In this document: positions 13,524-29,200 of the stretch, in pieces | How positions within the stretch are numbered: position 1 is the first letter of the stretch | Layout of the letters: each line of letters opens with the position of its first letter | Notes under the pieces: generated by a model | Told to the model about the DNA's origin: nothing | Seen by the model: the letters and a program-made list of their open reading frames with translations, nothing else | Databases searched by the model: none | Made by a program: the position numbers and the translations under genes | DNA from: Arabidopsis thaliana | Lineage: Eukaryota > Streptophyta > Magnoliopsida > Brassicales > Brassicaceae | Direction: 5' to 3' | Assembly: GCF_000001735.4 (NCBI RefSeq) | Contig: NC_003070.9 | Span: 2,356,001 to 2,420,000, forward strand | DNA length: 64,000 nt

Positions 13524-14304
13524 TCCGATTTGGGGGATTAGGGTTTATGCAAGTTTGGGGATTTCTTCTTGTTTCTGAGATCCGTGTTAAATGGTTTGAA
13601 TTAGTCAAAAGTAAATTCAGGAGTTAGTTTTTGTTTCTCGTTTTTCGTTGTTATTAGCCAATGTGATGTAGTAGTTAATTATCTTTTGCAAGCTTTGTGC
13701 TAAGAAAATCTAATGAGAATTATCCATTTGCTTGATTTCTTTGTCTCCTCATCTCTTAGGATAGACACTAAACAAATGGTTGTTGAAAGCAATCAAATCT
13801 AGTTCACCATCTTATGAGATCATTCATATGAGGCAGCGGTAATTTCTCTCAAGCTTTGATTAGGCTTTTAGCAACGACGCTAGCATTGCTAAACTACAGT
13901 CAAATTTGATATGGGTTCATTTTGAGAGGTGTTTTTAAGGTATAGACTTAGCAGTCATTAATATTGCAGAAATGTGTCCAGGAGTGCAAGCAGAGAATAC
14001 GTATTTCTCTCACAGGATAAAGAGATTGAATCTCTGATCTCTTAAGGTTGTGCCCAAAATAAATTACCATCAGTCTTAAAAACCAATTTGGTCGACCATA
14101 AAAGTTTACATAAAGAATCAAGGTTTGGTTGAAACATTCATCTTTCTATCACGGGCTGTGTCCATGAACCAAAGTTAGAAACTTTTCTTTTTCAAACCAA
14201 AAATTATCGTTTGGAGAATTAAATATAGCAAGGATGAGTAAAGCAACAAAGTTAATTTCAGCTAAAACTAAGAGTCTAATAATAATGCCTTTTGAATTAT
14301 TTTC
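13524..14304. other. Convergent 3' flanks of histone H4 and ECA4
   Basis: These 780 bases hold the 3' UTRs of H4 (plus) and ECA4 (minus). No ORF, RNA gene or repeat was recognised. Confidence 0.6.
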
Positions 14305-18196
<3,892 letters not shown>

Positions 18197-20061
18197 TATC
18201 TTCCACTGTCAAAGAGATCAAAATCATTCAAATCTAATTGTCAGCTTCAAGTTACACTATGAGAAAACAGAGATTGAAAACAAACGACGAATCTTCGAAT
18301 AAAACAACGATCAAATTTCAAAAATCGAGTAGCCGCATAAATCAAATCAGAGATCAGTGTCAAAGCAACATATAATATACGAAGAATCCAAAAACACTCA
18401 AATTCCGAGAAAGCGAAGAACACGGACAACGAGATCGGCAAAAAAAAAAACTCACCAGAATCGGAGCGGATAAAACTCCGTACTGTTTCTTCGATGCGGA
18501 AATCGCACGCCTCTCTCTCTCCAGATACTTCTCTTCTTCTACTTCTCTAAGGAAGCCTTTACATACAGTATATATATTCCAATGTTGAATAATATATTTG
18601 TTTTTGTTTATATTCTTTTAGAGTATAATGGCTTGTATCTTTCCAGGAAAGTGACGGCAACACGATCTGATAAGATATTGCATTTAAGTCCTTATCTGTC
18701 TCTCTTTCTCTAAAGTAAGTCCTTATCATTTTTCCGTTTTGTAAAATCGCACGTTTTGATGTCTATTACTTAAGGGACTGAAACTGTAAATATATTAAAT
18801 TTTTGGGGTGATTTTTAATTTAAATAAGCTTTTATTAAGTGTAGATGTACATTAAATGTGCGAATATTTGCTTTCGGAGAAGCAAAATAGATTCCAACGT
18901 CGATGGGATCTGCCACGTGACGTGGCACATGGGACTGGCTATGCCACGCCAATATTGACACGTGGTGACACATCATTGGTTAAATGGTATTATAGCTAGT
19001 TGCTTTTCACATTGAATCTGACCTTTAAATGGAAAGTCAGAAAACTTGTTTGCAAAAAGTATTATCTTCCTCATTTCCCAAGTTGATCGACAAATATAAT
19101 ACTAGTGAAAAATAAAAAATTTATGTTGATTTTTAAAAATATATATATGAAAAGTATATAGTTGCCCATTTAGAAAGATAAGATGTAAAATAAAGCAATT
19201 ATCTATATTTTGCTAATATCTATTTATGTTTAATATACTACTAAAAATAGGCAAATTTTAAAGAAAAATATCTCTCTCTTTTTATGCTGAAGAATGAGCA
19301 ATACAAAATTATTCTTATATTTTTTTATATCTCTTTCACTTATATTTCACTCATTTGTTTTTTTATCTCTTTCACTTACATTTAATTCATTCATTCACTA
19401 GTTTTTTTTCAAAAATAAAATGAACCATAGTAATAAAAAATATTAGTTTTGGACGGAGTCAGTAATGAAAGCTATAAGATTATCATAAAAAATTCTAATT
19501 GTGTAGTTAGAAATAAAATAGGCAAGGTTGATAACTTGCATCCCATTATTCTACACACCACCATATATATGCATTTGTTAAAGAACAACACACAACTTCT
19601 CCATCTATAGTGTTGTTCAGGTATAAATTGTAATTTCGCAGTCGTGAGCTTCTACAACTTGTTCAATGAGTATATATCATTTATTAGGCACTCAACAAAC
19701 AATACATATTTACATGCAACCTAAAGACTAAACATGAAAACTTCACAAAGTAGGTGCATATATATTGGACTACTTCATAAATCAAAATCTCATCTTGCCT
19801 TTTCAAAACTTCTAACCGAAAAGAGTACTGTATATTGGACTAGTTCTACAGAGCGTTATTTATAACACAAAAGTTTAAATATGTATAAAATCATAGTTGG
19901 ATCAAACTTTAAAATGGATAAAATAGGGTAAGTTGATGACTTGCAGCCCATTATAGCACACATTACTTTAAACTTTTTATATATATATATACTGTATACA
20001 TATGGACACACACTCCGGTTAACGTAAAAAGACTGATCAATCATCTTTTCTAGACCCAACA
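18197..20061. other. Divergent intergenic region, ECA4 and membrane-protein promoters
   Basis: The first ~350 bases are the ECA4 leader. The rest is AT-rich. It contains a G-box cluster at 18911-18964 and an imperfect direct repeat of a CTCTTTCACTTA-type segment around 19322-19390. The latter lies next to a GGACGGAGTCAG motif (19453-19464) that resembles the end of some plant mini-transposons; I could not find a matching second end. Confidence 0.5.
18911..18964. promoter_or_regulatory. G-box cluster with palindromic TGCCACG-TGA-CGTGGCA
   Basis: A perfect inverted repeat with 7-bp arms (18911-18927) contains CACGTG at 18914-18919 and overlaps a second ACGT core. Another CACGTG lies at 18959-18964. 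It stands ~350 bp upstream of the ECA4 leader and ~1.1 kb from the rightward gene. Such sites bind bZIP or bHLH factors. Confidence 0.5.
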
Positions 20062-20993
20062 ATGTTCTCGCTCCGTACCCTTGTTGTTCTACTTCTCTTC
20101 ACTTTGATAGCTATTGTTGGATCCATCAATGGTATTATTCTTATCACACTTAGATATACATCTACAACAAAAATATATGCACTTGTACCTTATTATATGT
20201 GGTATATCCGTGTATATTACTGAAATGAATTCATTTGATTATAAATTAACCTACGTTCACGAATTAGGAGAACCGGGGTGTGATTCATCATCATCTCCCA
20301 CCTGGGAAGACTTGCACGACGAACAAGCACGACAAAGTCTAGACAATGCAGATAAGTTTGGTAGGATCACTCTTAATTGTGAAACTACTGTTGGTGGAGG
20401 CAACGGTGGAAACAACGGTTTCGTGACGATTATAGACTTAGCCGTTGGTCTCTTCTTTCTTATTCTTGTCGCCATTGGAATCTGGTTTTGCTGCGTCAGA
20501 AGACAAAAGGTTATGAACGCAGCTATTGTCCAATCCTATCCAGGTAATATGATGCAACATTATAATTCCAACCAAACCAAACAAATAAATTCAATCACCA
20601 TTTCACTCGCAAACCAGCTGGATTAATTGCAGAGTTTTGTCGGAACATTGATTTCGTTAAGATTTGTTTTTCCTGGTTTAATCGAACCATATAGTTGGGC
20701 CGAATTATATATAATTGGGCCTAATTATAGGTAGGATCTGTCCAGGAAATTTAAACACTAACCCCAGTTAGAACATGCAACGGACGTATGTAAATAATTA
20801 AATATCGTAGTGATTATCGAGATTAATTAGGATAACTAAAGAATCTTATTAATATATGAAGAGTGTATGTAATTTAATAGGACAATTGGGAGCTAAAGAG
20901 ATGGGCTATGGAATGGACGGGAAGACGAAAACAGTTGCCATGACCATGAGTGCTCCAGCAGGAAAGCTTTCAAATGGTGACACCAATGTTTGA
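20062..20993 (+). CDS. Small single-pass membrane protein, unknown function
   Basis: Three exons join in phase: 20062-20131, 20268-20543 and 20881-20993, giving 152 residues. The start ATG opens a signal peptide (MFSLRTLVVLLLFTLIAIVG). A ~70-residue acidic ectodomain with two cysteines and a GGGNGGNNG linker follows. One membrane span (about 88-110, LAVGLFFLILVAIGIWF) comes next, with a CCVRRQK stop-transfer, then a ~45-residue cytosolic tail. This is type I topology by the positive-inside rule. I recognise no domain. The juxtamembrane Cys-Cys is a likely S-acylation site. The next gene has the same layout, so the two may be diverged tandem relatives. Confidence 0.8.
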
Positions 20994-21033
20994 AACAATA
21001 ATTGATCAAACAAAAATGTTTGAAACAATAATT
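20985..21033. repeat. 19-bp direct repeat spanning a stop codon
   Basis: AATGTTTGAAACAATAATT occurs at 20985-21003 and 21015-21033. The first copy includes the TGA of the membrane-protein gene; the second lies in its 3' UTR. It looks like a small slippage duplication. Confidence 0.8.
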
Positions 21034-21604
21034 AAATTCTCTTGATTTTTTTTTTCCTTGTCAAGATTTTGTTTTTGCTATAAGTGATATGATGATCTTT
21101 AATCTCTGTTGTTGTCGTCGTTACATTACACACAATTTCAAAAGCTTGTAACTAAATACTTTGATATCTTTAAAATTTTACATTTTAAAAAAGATAGAAC
21201 TTATTCAACAATTGAAATAATGGGGGATTTTAAATTATTACGTGTTGGTTAGAAATAATTATATATCCAGTAAAACAAGATTTTGATATTTGTTTTTAAG
21301 AATTCTATATCCAAGAAGGGTGGATTTTAGAAAGAAGATTGATAGGTGTCAGTTTTTGTTAACTAAAGATGTACATAAAGTTTCACATTTCAAAAACTTT
21401 TATAAACATATTTACTAAAATTGAAGTTGATTTATTCAATAACATCAGATTTGAGAAGATAACTATGATGTAAAAAAAAAAAAAAAAGAGAAGATAACTA
21501 TGAATCATCAATTGAATAACAAAAGTTTTTTTTAAAAGATCAAACTCTTCAAAAATCTTAATCCAATACCCTTAAATGCAGCAATCAATTTAATCAGGAA
21601 TTGG

Positions 21605-21635
<31 letters not shown>

Positions 21636-22075
21636 GATAGATAGATATAGATATAGGATCTTAATGCCCCAAACGTATTGGTATTGTCAAACTCTAAAAA
21701 AATAGTTTGTGTAAATTATAAGATTTTTTTTTGAATTATTGTTGTAGAAAATTGAAACTTCCTGCCTTTTTTCCTGGAAATCTGTTACTAGCTACTTGAT
21801 ATATTAAAAAATAAAATATTTCCATTACATTTTTAAAATTAGAGGAGTTTTTCTAGTCAAACGATATAATCAGAAAAAAAAAAAAAGACAGCCTACCAAT
21901 CGGTCCATAAAGCACATCCAACAACTATCTGAGTTATACAATTATCAGTTGGTAATAAAAAAAGGTGAGCATTTAGAGAGATATGCAAATAGAGAAATTC
22001 CTATATATAGCAAAGTCTTTTCTCATGTTTATACGTACATTTCCTACATTGACAAAACACAAGAAGACGACTTCA
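20994..22075. other. AT-rich intergenic region with (TA)n microsatellite
   Basis: The 3' UTR of the upstream gene is followed by AT-rich sequence. A (TA)n run passes into GATA-like units at about 21607-21655. No ORF or RNA gene was seen. The last ~150 bases are the promoter and leader of the next gene, with TATATATAGC near 22002. Confidence 0.6.
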
Positions 22076-23000
22076 ATGGCTTCTAATCTTCTCCTCATCG
22101 TCCTCCTCGTACTCGTGTCCCTCTCTTTAGCTTCTGGATATTCTTTTTCCACGAGAGATGCTGTCTCAAAGTAAGAACACCTCAAAACCCTACTTTTTCA
22201 CTTGTGTTACGTTCTTAAAGCTGCAACTAACTATAAACATATTGTTCTGCTTTCTCTCTGTTTTAGACAAGACGATGAATCCTATATTATGACTACGAGT
22301 GATCAAGATTCTTCAATGGTCGTTCTTGAAGATGTAGTAAAAGGTCGTCGTCTTCTAACCAGAGTCGTTCGCTCGGGAGCTGTTGTGAATAAATCAAGTT
22401 CAAAGAGCTCTCCAAGCAAAAGTAAAAAAAAAGGTTTCCTAAACTATAAAGAAAGATCGCTTAATTTATTATGTTACGACCAGTTATTATTAAGCCTTTT
22501 CAGTACATTAGTTTTGATACAGTATACAAACTTAAATTGCAGATTCGAAGAAGAAAGAAAAAGATAAGAAAATAGGATCACTGGCTGGTGAGCTTATTCA
22601 TGTTATTATGTTTGGACCATGTACTCTTGTAGGTACATTAATTTTGATATAATAAACAAACTTGGACAAAATTGCAGGTGCGAAAAAGAAACTTAAGAGC
22701 TTTAAAATAGGAGCATTGACTGTTGGACTTGGAGCCTTGATCGGGATCATCATCGCAGCAGTTGTGGGTTTCATTGTGATCGTCGTTGTTATATGCCTTT
22801 TATTAGTTTGCTGTCTCAGGCACAAAGCAAAAAAGGCTAAAAGTACTGAACAACGTAACTTATTATACATTCTCAATAGATTAGTAAAGTTATTAATAAA
22901 TTGCTAACACATTTTTTGGTTGTTGTCTAAAGGTACTACTGCTGAAAAACCTAATGGGACATCGGGAAATCAGACTGCTAAAGCAGATGATCATGTCTAA
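22076..23000 (+). CDS. Small single-pass membrane protein with lysine-rich linker, unknown function
   Basis: Five exons join in phase: 22076-22170, 22267-22421 (or 22433), 22543-22587, 22678-22854 and 22933-23000, for 179 residues (183 with the alternative donor, four codons later, also in frame). The signal peptide (MASNLLLIVLLVLVSLSLAS) precedes an ectodomain with an acidic part, a KGRRLL segment and a Ser/Lys-rich linker. One long membrane span (about 120-147, ending VICLLLVCC) and a basic then polar tail follow. Exon 3 and its upstream intron resemble exon 4 and its intron, which suggests an internal exon duplication. I recognise no family. The layout resembles the gene just upstream, including a Cys-Cys pair at the inner end of the span. 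Confidence 0.8.
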
Positions 23001-24296
23001 ACAACATCACCGCTATATATCACCACCTCGTTGGGAGCTCAAAGATTTATTTTATTTTTTCTCTGTGTGATTTTTTATTAGTTAATGATCACTTGATTCT
23101 GTGTTATGTCTTTTGAATTTGCGATGTGTACATATTGATTATTTCTCTTACGGATCTTGATTGTAAGGACAGTATCAAACTCAATAATGAAATTGGTTAA
23201 AACAAACTTGGTTTGATGATGAGTTTAATTACAGTGAAACTGACTTTTTATAATTTTTATCTTTTGATGAGATCAAAATTATGAAACATGAATACTGAGA
23301 AAGTGAGAAGGATGTAAAATATCTTAATTTTAAAATATTTACATTAATCTCTGAAATATTATTTAGATTTATCTTAAATTTAATTGAGGAGATAAGATTT
23401 AGTTATCTTTATATCCAAACTCAATATTTATTTTCTGAAAATAGAAGTCTTATTAGATTCATTATCAAATAAAATCTAAATATATATATTCTCCACAAAT
23501 TATTTACTGCCTCTACATAAATGTAATTATTCAAAATAATAAGGGTCGTAGTAGCGCCATTTGTTGCATGGGCCCATCTAATCTAACTAAGATACGAAAT
23601 TTTGATTTGTGGTTGAAAATAGGTCAACAGGTTCTTTCAATGTCATGGCTGACAAAGTCGATACCAAGTTCGTCTGGGTTCCGATTTCCGTCCCAAGTAG
23701 GACGGTTCAAGCGCATCTACAGAAAAACGGTTTGTACTTTCAAAAGAACGCAACTTTTATTTCGAAAGTTCGATCCTTTGGGTCCATAGTATTGACGGGT
23801 GAGTAGATTACAATTCTGATTGCTTTAGGGTTTTTGCCGATTTGGGGATGGTTGATCTTTCAGTTGAATCCTTAATCTGATTTGCTGACATTAGAAGGTT
23901 CATTCCATGTTTTGTCTTAATCCCCATCTAGTTGCCGAAAGGGTTTAGATTTTGGGGTCATTGCTTGAAATTTATGCTTCAGATGCGTTGATCTTGTACC
24001 GTTTAGAACTCTGTGTTGTACTCGGATTCAAAGTTGTTCCCTTTACATGTCATATCTCTGTTTTGGTTATTTTCATGCCTCACCATTGAATTCTTCGTTT
24101 CAGGCCACTCAACCAACTACGAGTGCTATCTTTCACCCCTGAGTTCACTGAAAGTGTTCCTGCTTGGTTTGCTGATGAGCTATTGCTTGTGGAGTTAGTT
24201 TAAATATCTGCAAATGTCAAGTCTTCTTAATGTACTGCCACATATCCTTTATATCACTATTACCTATGTAACTTCTAGGATTATTTCAATGCAAAG
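23001..24296. other. Intergenic plus duplicated NOT2A-like 5' region of the thioredoxin gene
   Basis: 23001-23560 is AT-rich 3' flank. From about 23770 the sequence matches the 5' region of NOT2A at 25728 onward (shared ATCCTTTGGGTCCATA, TTTAGGGTTTTTG and a long block near 24150-24240). These are probably untranslated leader exons and introns of the thioredoxin gene. A possible 5' ORF (ATG 23648, about 52 codons) ends at a GGTGAG donor but does not join in frame with the main exon. Confidence 0.55.
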
Positions 24297-25127
24297 ATGA
24301 CCCCCCTGCTTTGGTTCTGCTTCAAAATTTTGATTTTTGATTCTAATTTGCAGATATCTCACTGTAGCTATCATGGATACTCAGGACTCACTAGTAGGGG
24401 AGGCATAAACACTGTTGAAAACCATAGATGGGTCTGGCACAACAACGGAGTCAGGTTGTCGTTTCCAAGAGCCGAGTCTTCTATAAACATCACTATGGGT
24501 TGTACGCTTCAGCGTGGGATAGCAAAAAGCTTAAGTCAGGAAAACCTAGTGGAGTTATCTGATGAAAATGATGATCTATGTCCTGTGGAGTGTGTCACTG
24601 AGTTCAAGACAGATGATGAATTGCTTAGCGTTCTTGAAAAGTCGAAAGAAACTAATTCTTTGGTTGTGGTTGATTTTTATCGCACTGCATGTGGGAGTTG
24701 TAAATACATAGAGCAGGGCTTCTCAAAACTGTGCAAGCAATCTGGTGACCAAGAAGCTCCTGTTATCTTCCTTAAGCATAATGTGAGTTTCTGATCTCTC
24801 ATCTTTGATGTATAAACAATAAAGAAGTAGAGAAAAAATCCATTAATAGCTCTAATGCTGCTATTTGCAGGTGGTAGATGAATATGATGAACAATCTGAA
24901 GTCGCAGAAAGGCTCCGTATCAAGGTAATCCCTCTTTAGAATTTTGGTACTAACAACACTCAAAAATTAACTGAACAGCGTAGTAAAGAGTTTGATATAC
25001 TACAATCTTACAGGCGGTTCCTCTCTTCCACTTCTACAAAAACGGAGTTCTCTTAGAATCATTTGCAACTAGAGACAAGGAGAGGATCGACGCAGCTATT
25101 CTCAAATATACATCCTCGGAATCTTGA
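24297..25127 (+). CDS. Thioredoxin-fold protein with CGSC active site
   Basis: The catalytic part is firm: an exon ending at 24782, then 24871-24924 and 25014-25127, closing with KYTSSES. It holds a thioredoxin fold with VVVDFYRTACGSCKYIEQ, so the active site is CGSC, not WCGPC. The cis-proline segment is IKAVPLFHFYKNG. Both active-site cysteines are present, so redox activity is plausible. The start is uncertain. The frame is open from ATG 24297 (217 residues), but 24353/24354 is an acceptor used in the parent NOT2A copy; the first methionine clearly past that is at 24495 (151 residues). Residues encoded at 24354-24420 (SHCSYHGYSGL) are copied from a NOT2A exon. Similar plant proteins are often plastidial; I see no clear transit peptide. 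Confidence 0.75.
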
Positions 25128-26209
25128 AGAACATTCGACAAAACCGCACTCTTTGGGTTACCTTTCCCAAATCATTGAATATGATGTAACTTATATTGAA
25201 CAACACAGCATCATCCTTCTTCTTGTAAGATGTCATACTGAATAAGACAGATGCAACATTTTGATCTCTTTCTTTTGTTTGTTTGCCTTTATGTCTTCAT
25301 AACCCACATACTTATAGTATATATGTGCAAAATCTGCAGTGACAGCTTACTAGTTTTGGTTACTTGATAAGTATTTTTGGTCCCCGCAAGATCTTTAAAC
25401 CAGATTGCAACTTGTCTCATATGGTATGATGATCAATTAAGAAACTATCTCATTCGGATATAGTCAACCTAATTTTATTAGTCACTATAATTATTGATAA
25501 TTTACCTTAATAACATGGTTAATTACTAGTAAACCCTGAAAGTAAATAAAATTACTATGTAGAGAAAAAAAAGGTCCCTTTAATTTGTTCGCCTCCGAGG
25601 ACGGGGTCCTAAACACATAAGACTAAAAACGGTCAGTAGTACAAAAAGATCAGATTTTTTTATTCCGATTTCTTCTCCATCTTCGAGAATTTCGTTCCTT
25701 GGAGCTTCGAGATTGAGTTTCTTTGTTCATCCTTTGGGTCCATATTCTTATCAGGTTCTAATTTCGTTTGACTGCTGATTATAAATCTGAGTGCTTTAGG
25801 GTTTTTGTTTATTTTCCGATTTCGCAATGGTTAAACTTTCTCTTGAACCCTTGATCGGTTGTTGAAAGGGTTTTGATTGTTTGTAATGTATGATTCAGAT
25901 ACGTTGAAGTTTTACTGTTTATAGTTCTGTGATGAATCCAAAGTTTGTTCCTTTCCATGTATTTACTGTCTCACCATATAATCCTTCTTTTCAGGTCACG
26001 ACTGCAATCTCACATTCCTGAGCTCACTGAAGGGTTCCTGCTTGGTTTGCTTATGAACTTTTGCTTCTGGAGTTGATTAATCTCTGCAAATGTCAAGTTT
26101 ACTTAATGTACTTCTTCCACATATCTTTATATCAGTGTGTTGCAGTATTGTCAATGTAGCTTCTAGGATAAATAATGTTTATCAGTCGTTCTGACTTGTG
26201 GTTATTTCA
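25128..26209 (+). promoter_or_regulatory. Thioredoxin 3' flank and NOT2A promoter/leader
   Basis: The left part is the thioredoxin 3' UTR and an AT-rich spacer. From about 25650 a CT-rich leader begins, followed by leader introns (TTTAGGGTTTTTG at about 25796) leading to the first NOT2A coding exon. The stretch from 25728 on is the parent of the copy in front of the thioredoxin gene. Confidence 0.5.
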
Positions 26210-29200
26210 ATGATATCCTCAGTCCTCAATAAACGGGTCTACCTCGAATTTGTCAGACGGTTCAGGGAGGACGTTTACTTCTTCTTTCTCCGGTCAGTCT
26301 GGGGCAGCGTCTCCAGTTTTTCATCATGCTGGTGGGTAGACGTCTCCGGCGCTATTTCTTTCGTAATTCTTCTGAACTTATATTGGTTTTTTTCTTTTTA
26401 TAGGATCTATTCAGGGCCTTCATAATATTCATGGAAACTTTAATGTTCCCAACTTGGCGGGAAGTCTTGGATCGAGAAATTCAAGTCTAAATGGTGTTCC
26501 ATCTGCTGGTGTCCAACAACAAAATGGAAGTATTTCGAATGGAAGATTTGCATCCAGCAATATTCCGGTTGCACTCTCTCAGGTGCAGTTATGCTTATGT
26601 GTTGGTATCCTAAAAATAATGCAAATATGAACCCTTGCTTTGGCTCTGCTTAAAAGTTTTCTTTTGGATTCTTATTTGCAGATGTCTCATGGTAGCTCCC
26701 ATGGACACTCAGGACTCACTAATAGGGGAGGTATAAATACTGTTGGAAAACCTTAATTCAGTAGTTACACTAATAGGGTGGTTCCATTCCTGAACTCTTC
26801 CTACCTCTACCACCATTGGTAATTGGTTTACTGTTCCAGGATTGGGAGTTTCTCCAATATTGGGAAATGTAGGTTCTCGAATGACGAGTTCTATGGGGAA
26901 TATGGTTGGTGGAGGCACAATGGGTAGGACTTTGAGCTCTGGTGGAGGATTGTCGATTCCGAGTCTTGGTTCGCGGCTAAATTTGGCAGTAAATAGCGGA
27001 TCCGGAAATATTGGACAAAATCGCATGATGGGTGGGGTCTTGCCACAAGGTACTTCATGATTTATATCCTTTTCTGCTCTTTGTTGAAATAGGTTATGCA
27101 TTTGTATGGTTTTAGTTGATTTACAATTCCGTTAGTATTGATGTTAAATCCTTTATCATTAAATGAACAACACCGGATTTCTACTAGTATTTAGAAATCA
27201 TTAATCGAATAACTCATGATTTTGTTTGAATTTCCTAATCAGTCGAACTCCAGTAACCAAATGGCCTCATGTTTTCCCCAAATTTCTCGTTTCGTCACAT
27301 CGTTTATGATATCTTTACACTCTTATATTCTTTCCTTTCTCTTCAGGATCTCCGCAGGTTCTTTCGATGCTGGGAAATTCTTACCCTTCAGCTGGAGGAC
27401 TTTCCCAAAATCATGTTCAAGCAATGAACAGTCTAAGCTCTATGGGTTTGCTGAATGATATGAACTCCAACGACACTTCTCCGTTTGATATTAATAATGA
27501 TTTTCCTCAGCTCACAAGCCGCCCCAGCTCTGCGGGCAGTCAAGGACAATTGGGTAAGTAAGAAAAACCCTTTAATTCTATCTTCTTTCTTTTATTGGTT
27601 TGAAGCAAAACTATACTCCGCTGTTTTCTGAAACTTCTTAGGGTCTCGATTGAAACAAGGCCTTGGAATCAGCCCTATAGTTCAGCAAAACCAAGAGTTC
27701 AGCATCCAAAATGAAGATTTTCCAGCATTGCCAGGATACAAAGGTCACCCTTCTGATCTGCAACTTTTTTAAAATGGTCCAACTGGATAGAAATTGTCTC
27801 AATTTGGGTCATATTTGTGTGCATTATGGAATTTGACATTCATACCCCAAAAGGAACCATCTACCTTCCACATTCGCATAATATTTGGTGTTGAGAGATT
27901 TGAGAGTGATTTTGTAATCACACCCAGCTGAATTACTAATGATCTGCATGATCCAATGTGACATTACTCTCTTAATATCTCATCATAATACTAGTACAGA
28001 GTCTGTCTATTAAATTTTCCAACACGTTCATGGTGTCTGCATTCAAATTATTTGTTGTTCGTATAAATAGATTTTAGATTAAGGTATAGTCATCAGTCAT
28101 GACAAGATTGATCGGTTTTATACAGGTAGTAGTGCTGATTATCCAATGGATTTGCATCATAAAGAACAACTCCATGAGAACTCAGTTTTAATGATGCAAT
28201 CTCAACAATTATCTGTGAGTAGCTTGTCAAAAAATGTCATTGGGTTTAATTCTCTTCCATTGAAAGTTTTCCTCAAAACATTTACCTTATCCTCTAGTGC
28301 GGCTCCTTGCAGATGGGAAGGTCTGGTGGGTTTAACTTAGGTGGAGCATATACATCACACCGTCCTCAACAACAGCAACAACATGCTCAAGCTGTGAGTA
28401 GTAGTGGTGTTTCCTTACATGGGTCTGACATCTTCTCATCTTCGCATCCGCCTTACCACTCACAGGTATGATGTAGTCTGTAATATTTTAAAACAGGCGG
28501 AGATCATTTAAGGTTTTATTTCATGAAACCAACGTTCTTGTTCTTTCTAAGGTATATTTGATTGGTTTCAGACTGGTGGAGCTCCGGGTATTGGATTAAG
28601 ATCTATGAATTCTGCAAATTCTATCACTGGGATGGGTTATGACCAGCAGCTCATCCAGCAATATCAGCACCAACAGAACTCAGCCCAGTATCGCTTGCAG
28701 CAGATGTCAGCTGCTAGCCAACCTTTCAGAGATGTAGGATTAAAATCAATGCAATCGACACAGTCAAATCCTGATCGGTTTGGCTTACTCGGTTTGCTCA
28801 GTGTGATAAAGATGAGCGACCCTGACTTGACTTCTTTGGCACTTGGTATTGATCTGACAACACTGGGGTTAAATTTGAACTCAACAGAAAATCTTCATAA
28901 GACTTTTGGCTCGCCTTGGTCCAATGAACCCTCTAAAGTTGATCCAGAATTCAGTGTACCGCAGTGTTACTACGCAAAAAACCCTCCACCTCTACATGTA
29001 ATTTACTCTAGTCTCTCATCAGTACCATCATTCATTTGTCCATCTGGGTTTGTGTTTTCTTTTCATTAGCTGTTTTTAACTTTTAATTTTTTTTTGGTGG
29101 ATGCAGCAAGGGCTCTTTGCAAAATTATTGGTAGAAACATTGTTTTACGTATTCTATAGGTATATGTCTTTGGAATTGAAAGTACTTGTTGATTCACTCT

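Noticed and set aside
19100-19500. Possible mini-transposon near the GGACGGAGTCAG motif
   Set aside because: One end resembles known mini-transposon termini, but no matching inverted end or target-site duplication was found.
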